From assembly GCA_031280435.1 (NCBI GenBank), contig JAITGS010000132.1:1-63666 (forward strand): a stretch of 63,666 nt of DNA, in the 5' to 3' direction. This document shows positions 36,419 through 44,082 of this stretch, one piece after another. The translations under genes and the position numbers were made by a program. The notes below the pieces were generated by a model. That model saw only the letters and a program-made list of their open reading frames with translations. It ran no database searches and was not told the origin of the DNA. Numbering within the stretch: position 1 is the stretch's first letter; every line of letters starts with the position of its first letter. This DNA comes from Tannerellaceae bacterium (GTDB lineage: Bacteria; Bacteroidota; Bacteroidia; Bacteroidales; Tannerellaceae).

Positions 36419-37234
36419 TTATTTGCTTGCTTTTAGTCCGCGTATCACTGCCGAAGTAAAGCCGGACAGTTCCATCTCGTTAAGTCCTCGGATTGTGATG
36501 CCTCCGGGAGTAGTCACGCGATCGATTTCCTGCTCCGGGTTGCTGCGATTCGTCAGCAGCAAGTCCACGGCGCCTTTGACCGTCCGCACTACTATTTCCT
36601 GAGCTTCCTGCGGATAGAAGCCCAGCTCCACGCCGCCTTCTATCGCGGCCCGTATGTATCGAAGGGCGAAGGCGATGCCGCTGGATGCGAGAGCCGTCCC
36701 GGCCGTCATGAGGCGTTCCTCTACGAGCATTGCGGTTCCGAGTTCGTTGAACATTTGCAGGATCAGTCCGGTTTGTTCTTCGGAAGCGTTGCAGGCCGAT
36801 ACGAAGGTCATGCTGCTTCGGGCCTCGATTGCCGTGTTTGGTATGACCCTGAAGAGCGCCGGCAGAGAGCGTCCCACGGTCGTGATCTTCGTAAGATATT
36901 CGGATAGCTCCCTGAAGGACACGCCGGCGGCCACGGAAACCACGACCTGGCGGTTGTAGTCTATGTGCGACTTTATTTCTTCGAGTACGGACTGCACCAT
37001 CCACGGTTTGACCGCCAGGACGATGTAGTCGGCCTTGTGCGCTGCGATACCGTTGTCCAGCGAAGTTCCGAACTCAGGGTTCCATTCCTTGAGCCTGTCG
37101 AGTATTGCCTGAGAGCGGTCGGTGCATGTGATGTCCCCGGCCTTTACTATCGAGCCCTGCGCCAGGCCGCGTGCGATAGCGCCGCCTATATTTCCGGCGC
37201 CGATGATGGTGACTTTGATTGTAGGATTTTCCAT
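36419..37234 (-). CDS. proC: Pyrroline-5-carboxylate reductase
   Basis: The 271-aa product has an N-terminal NAD(P)-binding Rossmann fold (IIGAGNIGGAIARGL, 10-24) and a C-terminal helical dimerisation domain with the ProC signature (TTPGGITIRGLNEME, near 240-255). It makes L-proline from pyrroline-5-carboxylate, the last step of proline synthesis, in the cytoplasm. RVIPNTA is the usual substrate-loop motif. Its length is typical. A -7 promoter element lies 31 bp upstream on the minus strand. Confidence 0.96.
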   Translation of the reverse strand: MENPTIKVTIIGAGNIGGAIARGLAQGSIVKAGDITCTDRSQAILDRLKEWNPEFGTSLDNGIAAHKADYIVLAVKPWMVQSVLEEIKSHIDYNRQVVVSVAAGVSFRELSEYLTKITTVGRSLPALFRVIPNTAIEARSSMTFVSACNASEEQTGLILQMFNELGTAMLVEERLMTAGTALASSGIAFALRYIRAAIEGGVELGFYPQEAQEIVVRTVKGAVDLLLTNRSNPEQEIDRVTTPGGITIRGLNEMELSGFTSAVIRGLKASK

Positions 37235-37264
37235 ATAGCTTATACTGTTTTAATTGTTCGCGGG

Positions 37265-37272
37265 CAAATATA
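37265..37272 (-). promoter_or_regulatory. -7 promoter element (TATATTTG) for proC
   Basis: A -7 match on the minus strand upstream of the proC start. Confidence 0.6.
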
Positions 37273-37491
37273 CGGCGAGGCTGCGGATTATGAGGCATGG
37301 CTCCGCGAATTTAACCGGATGCATGAGGCCGCCGCAACATGCCTAATCTTACTCCCGCAAGCAAAACTTACATCGGTTTGGGGCAAAGCGTATGCCCGCA
37401 GGCCGTTGCGGTTTTATAGGCCTCCAAGGTTTTTATTCCCTTGCCGAAAGGCCATGGTGAGTGTATGAATGGGAAAGGATGAGGGCGAAAG

Positions 37492-38157
37492 TCAGCGTCG
37501 GCGGTACAAATCTATGCTTTTGTAGCCGGCGGCGAGCGCCAGGGCCATGTGGGCGAGGCGCTTGAGGCGTGTTTCTTCTGTCCGGACGCTAAAAATGTAG
37601 CGGGCCCAGTCGCGCTGATAGCCGGGCGTCAGGGCGTCGTAGCGGGAGAGGATGTCGGGGTCGGTTTGGCTCCAGATGTTTCGCAGCTCCGGGATGCGGT
37701 CTACGTAGTCGGCTATGCATTGGCTGGGAGCGGAGCTTTTCCGGGCGGGGGTCACAATATTTTTGAGTCCTATGCATGTGAAGGTGTCGTCGAAAGCCAA
37801 CATTCGGTTGAACCTGATGCTGCTTCCGAAAACGAAGCCCTCGGCGTCGACATAGCCCTGACGGAAGAAGTCGTCGCGACCTATATGGCTGTCGTAAATC
37901 TTGTTCCCTTTCTTGGGGTAGGCTATGTAGAGGTAGCCGTCGGGTCGGAGCAGCTTGTCGGAGATGGTTTGCCGGAGCAGGGCGCTAAATTCGTCGAGGC
38001 TGAAGATGAAGGCGAGGATCAGATCGTAGTCGGGCTTCGCTATACGGCTGTCGAATGTGATGCCCTCGAAGGCGGTTACATGTGCCGGGAGGTTGAGGAG
38101 GAGCTTGTCGGGGTAGGCGTGTAGCCGGAGTTTTTCGGTGAGGCTTTGCTGTGCCAT
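37492..38157 (-). CDS. DUF3052-like plus YdeI/OmdA C-terminal domain protein
   Basis: The 221-aa protein has an N-terminal part (about 10-115) resembling DUF3052 (LLNLPAHVTAFEG, LRPDGYLYIAYPKKGNK) and a C-terminal YdeI/OmpD-associated type domain (about 150-215, YDALTPGYQRDWARYIFS, EETRLKRLAHMALALAAGYKS). It has no signal peptide. The YdeI family has been linked to resistance to cationic peptides in Enterobacteria, but its mechanism is unclear. The combination of the two domains is an unproven reading by eye. Confidence 0.8.
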   Translation of the reverse strand: MAQQSLTEKLRLHAYPDKLLLNLPAHVTAFEGITFDSRIAKPDYDLILAFIFSLDEFSALLRQTISDKLLRPDGYLYIAYPKKGNKIYDSHIGRDDFFRQGYVDAEGFVFGSSIRFNRMLAFDDTFTCIGLKNIVTPARKSSAPSQCIADYVDRIPELRNIWSQTDPDILSRYDALTPGYQRDWARYIFSVRTEETRLKRLAHMALALAAGYKSIDLYRRR

Positions 38158-38220
38158 GATGTATTGGATTTAAGGGTTTATGAAGGGCGAGGGCCGGGGC
38201 TGTGCTCCGCTCTAATTTTG

Positions 38221-38892
38221 CTATAAGCGGATGAGGTAGCTGAGCTTGCCGTAAATGACCTGGCTGGATGATTTTGGGAAGGTGTCTGCTTTTCTGTTTC
38301 CGAAGATGTCGCCCAGGGCATAGTAGTATCTGGCTTCTATTTGGAAGATGCCTATGCGTGTGCGTAGCTCAAGGCCGGGTCCGCCGCACAGCCCCCAGGC
38401 GAAATTGTTCTGCGCCGGCATGCTCCATTGCTCGGTGCGATGGGGCTGGCTTCCGGCGGGCGGCGGCGAGGCGATGACGTTTTCGGTGGTGCTCTCGGCA
38501 ATGAGTAGGCCTACCTTGGGGCCGAGATTGACGAAAAACCTTAGCCGTTTGCCCTTGGTGTGTATGTGGGTGAGGAAAGGGATGTCGATGTAGCTGAGCC
38601 GTCGGCTGTACCGGTATTGGGGCTCGTCGAAGAGCTCGCTCCAGCCTTGCTGCGAGAGGTTCGCTTCGGCCTGGAGGCCCAGGTAGTTTTCGGTTATCCA
38701 GCGGAAAGTGATTCCGGCATGATAGCCTGTCAGCTGCTTTTGCGGAATTGTAGGGACGAAGGATACGGTGGAGATGCCCATCCCGACCGAAGCTCCTATG
38801 GCTGCTTCGTACCTGAACGCCTCCTGCTGAGCCTGCGCAAGCGAGAGCGACAGCAGGAGGGCCGCCAGTATTAATTGCAGATGTCTTCCCAT
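38221..38892 (-). CDS. PorT-like outer-membrane beta-barrel protein
   Basis: The 223-aa product has a signal peptide (LILAALLLSLSLAQAQQ) and an 8-strand-type barrel: IGASVGMGISTVSF, GYHAGITFRWITENYLGLQAEANLSQQGW (here cited by region 55-83), and a final strand VIYGKLSYLIRL. This is the PorT/outer-membrane-barrel family of Bacteroidota. In Porphyromonas PorT is needed for type IX secretion, but many family members have other roles. The gene overlaps the upstream LysM gene by 22 bp, so they form an operon. Confidence 0.88.
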   Translation of the reverse strand: MGRHLQLILAALLLSLSLAQAQQEAFRYEAAIGASVGMGISTVSFVPTIPQKQLTGYHAGITFRWITENYLGLQAEANLSQQGWSELFDEPQYRYSRRLSYIDIPFLTHIHTKGKRLRFFVNLGPKVGLLIAESTTENVIASPPPAGSQPHRTEQWSMPAQNNFAWGLCGGPGLELRTRIGIFQIEARYYYALGDIFGNRKADTFPKSSSQVIYGKLSYLIRL

Positions 38893-40661
38893 TGAGTTTT
38901 ATGGTTATCCTTGTTGTATCTTATGAGGAACCAGGCGGTGTTGATAAAACCTCCCCAGTTGCTTGCCCTTCGGAAGCCGAAGTTGGTCTGCAATCCTTTG
39001 CTGTTGGCACGGTCGATGAAGTTCTCGAAACTGATTCCGAATCGTCCGAGAGCGTCGAAGAAGAACATTCCGGTGTCGAATCCCAGCATGCCGTAGCGCG
39101 AGAAGCGGCTCGGAGCTTTTCCGTACCAGTATCTGAACTTGGAGTTGAATCGCAGGGCTGCTTCGGACTGTGTATCGACGCGGAAGTTGCTATATATATG
39201 TGTGTCGAAGTAGTATAAGTCTTCGATGATTTCGCGGGCGTAGGTTTGCCATTCGGGATATCCGTAGAGGCTTATTTGCAGATTGCGGTTGCGGTCGAGC
39301 AGGCTGCGGAGGGCCGGGCGAACTTTATTGATGGCTTCGGCTTTTCCGGATGTGAGTATGATGAGGTTGCTGCGGTCGTTGCGAAGCAGTTGAGCCAGAT
39401 CGGCTGCAAATGATTCCTGGCGGTAGATGATGTCGCGAAAGAGGATGTTGCGCTGTGCAAATTCGTGCTTGACGGCGGTGAGGAAATCGGCTTTGTCGTC
39501 CGCATCCTGCGTATCTATAAAAATTACGTTATGTTCTTTGAACCTTTGTCCGGCGAGGGCAGCCGCATGCGCGATGAGATAAGAGTGGGAGGTGTTGACC
39601 TGGAAAATGGCGGCGTTGGCATATACCTCATCGTTGCGCGACGAAAACGGAACCACGTAGCGAATCTGTCTCCTGAGGGCATAAGCTCCAATCATGGCTA
39701 TCTGCTCATTGTCCACTCCTCCTATTATGAGATTTATTTCGTCGAGCGCCGGCTCTTTGAGCAGCTCGGCCAGCGTTTGTGTGCCGTATCCGGTGTCGCG
39801 CACTATCAATTTCAGAGTGAGGTTGCGGCGCTGGAGGCTGTCGATGGCCAGCAAAAGTCCCTGGTAGTACTCCGTGATATGCAGGCTTGCAGATGTTGTC
39901 ATCGTATCGCCCGTCATGAACGGGAGGAGCAAGGCCACTCGTATGGTATCCGGACGGTTCACGGTCGGCCTCGCCGCGCTCGGCAGAGCCTTAGCCTCCC
40001 GTTCGTTCTGCACAGATTCGCGTTCCGGAGGCTGAGTTGCAGCCTGCTCGGCAGAGGGAATCCGCAGCAGCATCCCTGCTTTCACTCCCTTAGCCAGCTC
40101 AGGATTGTGGCGCAGAAGCTCTTCGCGGCTGATATTAAATTTTCGCTGTATGCTGTAAAACGTCTCGCGCCTCTGCACTTTGTATTCTATGAACCGAGGC
40201 TCGGCCGGCGCTTGGACGAGGCTTTCTTCGGCAAGCGTCACGGGGATGCGTATGTTCTTGCCGGCGGGGACGGCGGAGGGCTCGAGGCCGGGGTTGGCTG
40301 CCATGATGTCGGCGAGCCGGACCTGATAGATTTTCGACACGGCGTAAAGCGATTCCTTGGGCCGCATGCTGTGGTAGATGAACGTCGGTTTGCCGGCAAC
40401 AGGCTGCTGCTGCATTATCCGCAGCTGCTGCCCGGCTTTGATGACCTCCTTGCTGCCGGGGTTCAGGTTATAGATGGTGATGGTATCGAGGCCATACATC
40501 CGGGCTATGGAATAAACCGTTTCGCCACGCTCCACTGTGTGGTAAAAAACAGAGCTGTCCGGGCTTGCCGCAGCCCCCTTGTTATCATTGCGGGAAATAA
40601 CGGGCGGGCATGTGAGAAACATTAAAGCCGTCAGTATATATGCGATAGTCTGTGTTTTCAT
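38871..40661 (-). CDS. LysM domain protein with periplasmic-binding-protein-like domain
   Basis: The 596-aa product has a signal peptide, three LysM domains (about 40-85 VERGETVYSIARMYGL, 98-140 MRPKESLYAVSKIYQV, 160-205 VQRRETFYSIQRKFNI) that bind peptidoglycan, and a C-terminal periplasmic binding fold (about 240-580, VALLLPFMTGD, LIIGGVDNEQIAMIGAYA) of the kind seen in branched-chain amino-acid receptors. It probably sits on the cell wall and senses or binds a small ligand. It is divergent from the T9SS cargo and transglycosylase operon, which suggests a shared envelope role. A -7 promoter lies upstream. Confidence 0.92.
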   Translation of the reverse strand: MKTQTIAYILTALMFLTCPPVISRNDNKGAAASPDSSVFYHTVERGETVYSIARMYGLDTITIYNLNPGSKEVIKAGQQLRIMQQQPVAGKPTFIYHSMRPKESLYAVSKIYQVRLADIMAANPGLEPSAVPAGKNIRIPVTLAEESLVQAPAEPRFIEYKVQRRETFYSIQRKFNISREELLRHNPELAKGVKAGMLLRIPSAEQAATQPPERESVQNEREAKALPSAARPTVNRPDTIRVALLLPFMTGDTMTTSASLHITEYYQGLLLAIDSLQRRNLTLKLIVRDTGYGTQTLAELLKEPALDEINLIIGGVDNEQIAMIGAYALRRQIRYVVPFSSRNDEVYANAAIFQVNTSHSYLIAHAAALAGQRFKEHNVIFIDTQDADDKADFLTAVKHEFAQRNILFRDIIYRQESFAADLAQLLRNDRSNLIILTSGKAEAINKVRPALRSLLDRNRNLQISLYGYPEWQTYAREIIEDLYYFDTHIYSNFRVDTQSEAALRFNSKFRYWYGKAPSRFSRYGMLGFDTGMFFFDALGRFGISFENFIDRANSKGLQTNFGFRRASNWGGFINTAWFLIRYNKDNHKTQWEDICN

Positions 40662-40686
40662 ACTTATCTTATTTTTTTATTTATGG

Positions 40687-40694
40687 CAAAGATA
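40687..40694 (-). promoter_or_regulatory. -7 promoter element (TATCTTTG) for the LysM operon
   Basis: A perfect minus-strand -7 match 25 bp upstream of the start at 40661. Confidence 0.7.
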
Positions 40695-40780
40695 AGAAAT
40701 TCGGCATGCGGAGGAAATCCCCGCAAGTGTTTGTATGTATCCGCAGAACAATTATTTTTGAATTAAAATAACAGTGCAAC

Positions 40781-42106
40781 ATGATAAGAACAAAGCTCAG
40801 CCGCTTAATCCCGGCTTTAATCCTTATGACTTTAATTTTTTCGCAGGCAAGGGCTCAGTATACTGTGTCGGGCGGAAAGGTCGCGCCTTTGCCGGCCGTT
40901 GACGATACTCCGAACCGGCTGCAAGTCTGGCTCGTATACGGGGTCGAAGATGTCCGCATCAGCTGCTCCGCATCGCCGGGCGCCGTATGGAAGCGCTACG
41001 CAACTAAGGCTTTGGAGGCCGAAACCATTACCGAGGGCATAACATCCGAGGGCAGCCTCTCGGTGCTCACGGAAGTGGCCGACGGATACGGATACTTCCT
41101 CGAAGAGCCCGGCGCTCTGTCCCGCTACATCTGGATAATAGATTACAGCCGTCATGCCGTCAGCCTCGGATCGATCGGCATACTTGCCAACGATAATCCC
41201 TGCGAGGAGCTGTGGCTGACGGGCGATGCCGACATCTCTCCTCTGGTTTATTTCACCCCGATAGGTCTTCGCCGCGAGCTCCAACGACAGTTTGAGGTTA
41301 CGTACAACACCATGGAGTGGGCCCCCGAATCGCGCTCCTTCGTCATCACGCAAGCCAGGCATACCATAGAAGGCGACCCCTTTGAGCAAGCGCTGCCCCC
41401 GCCTATGTCCGACACCGAAATCCGCTTGCAGGGCGACCTCTTTGCAAGGCACTTCGGAGTGGAGCAGAGCGCCGTCAGCCCGACCTTCCAAGCAGTTGCA
41501 GTCGCTGCACGCATAGACACGCTCGTCACCTCTTCCGCCGGAGCGAACATAGCCGGACAGGGCAGCGGCTTCTCCGCCCCGCTCTTCGTGAACTTCCGGC
41601 CGGCTGCAAACGAGCCCGCAGCAAACTGGTTCCGCTGGACCATTTATCATCAGGACAAAAGGGATACGATAAGGGCATCGACGGTCAGGGATATGGACTT
41701 CACTTTCACCGAAGCCGGCACATATACCATAGGCCTCGAAGTTGCCGACCGCTCGCGCAAATGCATGGCTGTCGACTCCATATCCATTGCCATTGGCGAA
41801 TCCTACCTGCACGTGCCCAATGCTTTTTCGCCCGGAGCATCGCCGGGGGTCAACGACGTCTTCAAGGTAGCCTACAAATCCCTCATCAGTTTCAACGGAT
41901 GGATATTTAACCGCTGGGGAGCCGAACTTTTCCGTTGGAGCGACCCCACGCAGGGCTGGGACGGCAAAAAGGGCGGCGCCTACGTACCGCCCGGAGTTTA
42001 CTTCTACGTAATAGAAGCTAAAGGCTCCGACGGAAAAAACTATAAAGAAAAAGGACACATTAATATAATAAGACCCAAAAATGTACGCGATCAAATCTCT
42101 GAATAA
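40781..42106 (+). CDS. T9SS type B sorting domain protein with PKD-like domain
   Basis: The 441-aa product has a signal peptide (IPALILMTLIFSQARAQ), a middle region without recognised name, a PKD-like domain (about 265-340, FTEAGTYTIGLEVADRSRKC) and a C-terminal gliding-motility-associated/type B sorting domain (about 345-430: VPNAFSPGASPGVNDVFKV, IFNRWGAELFRW, WDGKKGGAYVPPGVYFYVIEA). That domain is the signal for export through the type IX secretion system. It is predicted to be a surface or secreted protein. It overlaps the transglycosylase gene by 26 bp. Confidence 0.92.
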   Translation: MIRTKLSRLIPALILMTLIFSQARAQYTVSGGKVAPLPAVDDTPNRLQVWLVYGVEDVRISCSASPGAVWKRYATKALEAETITEGITSEGSLSVLTEVADGYGYFLEEPGALSRYIWIIDYSRHAVSLGSIGILANDNPCEELWLTGDADISPLVYFTPIGLRRELQRQFEVTYNTMEWAPESRSFVITQARHTIEGDPFEQALPPPMSDTEIRLQGDLFARHFGVEQSAVSPTFQAVAVAARIDTLVTSSAGANIAGQGSGFSAPLFVNFRPAANEPAANWFRWTIYHQDKRDTIRASTVRDMDFTFTEAGTYTIGLEVADRSRKCMAVDSISIAIGESYLHVPNAFSPGASPGVNDVFKVAYKSLISFNGWIFNRWGAELFRWSDPTQGWDGKKGGAYVPPGVYFYVIEAKGSDGKNYKEKGHINIIRPKNVRDQISE

Positions 42107-43061
42107 ACTGCTCTCAATTATTTTAGCCGCCGCACTGGCCGCAGCCCTCTCATTCATATTTTTCGGTTCGAAAGATGCAAAGCGCGAAGCTCAGGAACGG
42201 CCGCTGGTGTCGTCGCTAACCGTATCGCCGGCCATCCCCGCACAGGTGAACTTCTGCGGGCAGGCAATCGACCTGAGCAGATACGACCGGCACGAAGGCT
42301 TAGACCGGGAGCTCAGCAGCTTTACATATCTGCACGCCACCACCATGCTGCTCTTCAAACGAGCCAACCGCATCTTCCCCATCATAGAGCCCATACTGAA
42401 GCGAAACGGCATACCCGACGACTTCAAGTACCTTGCCGTCATAGAAAGCAGTCTCGACCCCAAAGCCTCGTCGGTAGTTCGCGCCACCGGAGTCTGGCAG
42501 TTCATGGAAGCAACCGGGCGCCAATACGGCCTCACCATAAGCGCCACCGTCGACGAGCGCAGCCACGTAGAAAAATCGACCGCCGCCGCATGCCGCTATC
42601 TTAAGGACGCCTACGCCAAGTACGGCAGCTGGATGAACGTGGCCGCATCCTATAACGCCGGGATGGGCCGCATCAGTGGCGAGCAGTCGCGGCAAGACGT
42701 TGACGACGCCATGGACATGTGGTTGGTCGAGGAAACCCTCCGCTACCCGTATCGCATCCTTGCAGTGAAGCTCGTATTCGAGAGTCCCTATCAATACGGC
42801 TTCGTCATCAATCCCCAGATGCTTTACAAGCCCATACGCACGCGCGACGTCCCCGTCAAATCCGATATAGCCGACCTTGCCGCCTTTGCCCGCAGCCAGG
42901 GAGTGACCTACGCCGACCTCAAACGATTCAACCCCTGGCTGCGCGACCGCAAGCTCATCACGGCCGGCAAAACCTTCGTCATACAGATTCCCGACCCCGA
43001 AGACCTCCACTACGACCGGCCGAATTCCTACGTGCACAGCTCACGCTGGGTGGTCAACTGA
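42081..43061 (+). CDS. Lytic murein transglycosylase (MltD-like)
   Basis: The 326-aa product has an N-terminal membrane/signal segment (10-29) and a soluble lytic transglycosylase domain (about 100-235) with catalytic E122 in AVIESSLDPKAS, then VWQFMEATGRQYGL and AASYNAGMGRI. A C-terminal segment (LAAFARSQGVTYADLKRFNPWL, about 270-290) looks like one LysM-type or LysM-derived motif. It cleaves peptidoglycan glycan strands. The 26-bp overlap with the T9SS cargo gene and the divergent LysM gene suggest cell-wall work linked to secretion (inference). Confidence 0.93.
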   Translation: MYAIKSLNKLLSIILAAALAAALSFIFFGSKDAKREAQERPLVSSLTVSPAIPAQVNFCGQAIDLSRYDRHEGLDRELSSFTYLHATTMLLFKRANRIFPIIEPILKRNGIPDDFKYLAVIESSLDPKASSVVRATGVWQFMEATGRQYGLTISATVDERSHVEKSTAAACRYLKDAYAKYGSWMNVAASYNAGMGRISGEQSRQDVDDAMDMWLVEETLRYPYRILAVKLVFESPYQYGFVINPQMLYKPIRTRDVPVKSDIADLAAFARSQGVTYADLKRFNPWLRDRKLITAGKTFVIQIPDPEDLHYDRPNSYVHSSRWVVN

Positions 43062-43088
43062 GCCAATCCCACCGGCTATACATATTAT

Positions 43089-43136
43089 AATAAGGGCCCC
43101 AAAGAGAAATCCTTGAGGCCCTTATTGCAAAACTGC
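43089..43136 (+). terminator. Terminator after the transglycosylase gene
   Basis: AATAAGGGCC (43089-43098) pairs perfectly with GGCCCTTATT (43127-43136). It stands 27 bp after the stop. The palindromic A/T ends allow it to act in both directions. Confidence 0.75.
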
Positions 43137-43165
43137 AGTTCCGGGCGCAATTCCGGGAGGCAAAT

Positions 43166-43395
43166 GCAGGTCTGCTTTTCCTTCGGAAAAAAAATGGAGC
43201 TTCTGCAGGTCTGCATTTCCTTGCGGAAAAAAAATTGGAGCTTCTGCAGGTCTGTATTTCCTTGCGGAAAAAAATTTGGCGCTTCTGCAGGTCTGCATTT
43301 CCTTGCGGAAAAAAAATCGGAGCTTCTGCAGGTCTGTATTTCCTTGCGGAAAAAAATTTGGCGCTTCTGCAGGTCTGCTTTTCCTGGCGGAAAGC
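43166..43395. repeat. Intergenic 41-bp tandem array 6
   Basis: GCAGGTCTG starts at 43166, 43205, 43246, 43287, 43328 and 43369: one 39-bp step and then four exact 41-bp steps. Each unit continues to a TTTCCTTGCGGAAA dyad and an A-run. Two alternating versions of the tail are seen (TTGGAGCTT and TTTGGCGCTT), so the higher-order unit may be 82 bp. It lies between the transglycosylase gene and a lipoprotein gene. Confidence 0.92.
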
Positions 43396-43492
43396 TTTCG
43401 CTAAAGGTATGCAAGTGCGGGTTGCCGGCAAAACAGTTTGGTTTGGAACCGATAATGCAGGGATGCCGTCCGGCATATTCCCCTAATATATC

Positions 43493-43500
43493 TATCTTTG
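43493..43500 (+). promoter_or_regulatory. -7 promoter element (TATCTTTG)
   Basis: A perfect -7 match 30 bp before the lipoprotein gene at 43531. Confidence 0.7.
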
Positions 43501-43530
43501 CCCGCATAGCAAACAAAAACATACAGCATC

Positions 43531-44043
43531 ATGAAAGCATTACCAATCATCACCATCATTATCCTGAGCTTCATCGCGGCTTGCAGCACAAGCAGGCAAG
43601 CTGCGCAAAGCGCATCGCAAACATCAGTCACAGGTATGAACAATTCCAATGCATCCGCAGGCCCTCCGGCCATTGTCTACAAAACTACGGCCGACTACGC
43701 CGACAATGTGCCGGTAACGATGAACGCCGCCCGCACCGCGATAGTATCCTACCCCGACCCCACCGACCTCGGGCAGCACTCCAAGCCTACGCCTCTCCGG
43801 AACGGATACTTGCTCGACAACCGGGGCATCAACGAGAACGTGGCCTTCCTTCGCTACACCTACGATGAATATAGCCGCCTGCCGCATCCGCCTACGCTTG
43901 CGGAGCTGCAAGCGAACATCATCGACAAGAATCCGCTGGCCGAACTCATACGCTGCGGCTACCGGCATCAGTATCCGGACATTGTGGAGGCTATGAACCG
44001 CCTCATCCAATCCGGTTTCACCGGCTGCGAGCGTATCAAATAG
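43531..44043 (+). CDS. Uncharacterised lipoprotein
   Basis: The 170-aa product has a lipoprotein signal (LSFIAAC, C18), a short Ser/Gln-rich linker, and a compact domain (about 45-170) with VPVTMNAARTAIVSYPDPTDL and NGYLLDNRGINENVAFLRYTYDEYSRLP. I recognise no named family with confidence. It lies 39 bp upstream of a GH127 lipoprotein and could be co-transcribed. Function unknown. Confidence 0.82.
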   Translation: MKALPIITIIILSFIAACSTSRQAAQSASQTSVTGMNNSNASAGPPAIVYKTTADYADNVPVTMNAARTAIVSYPDPTDLGQHSKPTPLRNGYLLDNRGINENVAFLRYTYDEYSRLPHPPTLAELQANIIDKNPLAELIRCGYRHQYPDIVEAMNRLIQSGFTGCERIK

Positions 44044-44082
44044 CAAACCGGGCTACTCTAAGCTTCAAACATTACGTAAGAG

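Noticed and set aside
40832-42157. Long minus-strand frame of 441 codons opposite the T9SS cargo gene
   Set aside because: It is a shadow of the GC-rich sense gene; the sense protein has a signal peptide and clear domains while the antisense one has none.
43113-43868. Open frame of 251 codons on the plus strand and frames on the minus strand across 43.05-43.5 kb
   Set aside because: They read through the terminator and array 6, then out of frame over the lipoprotein gene.
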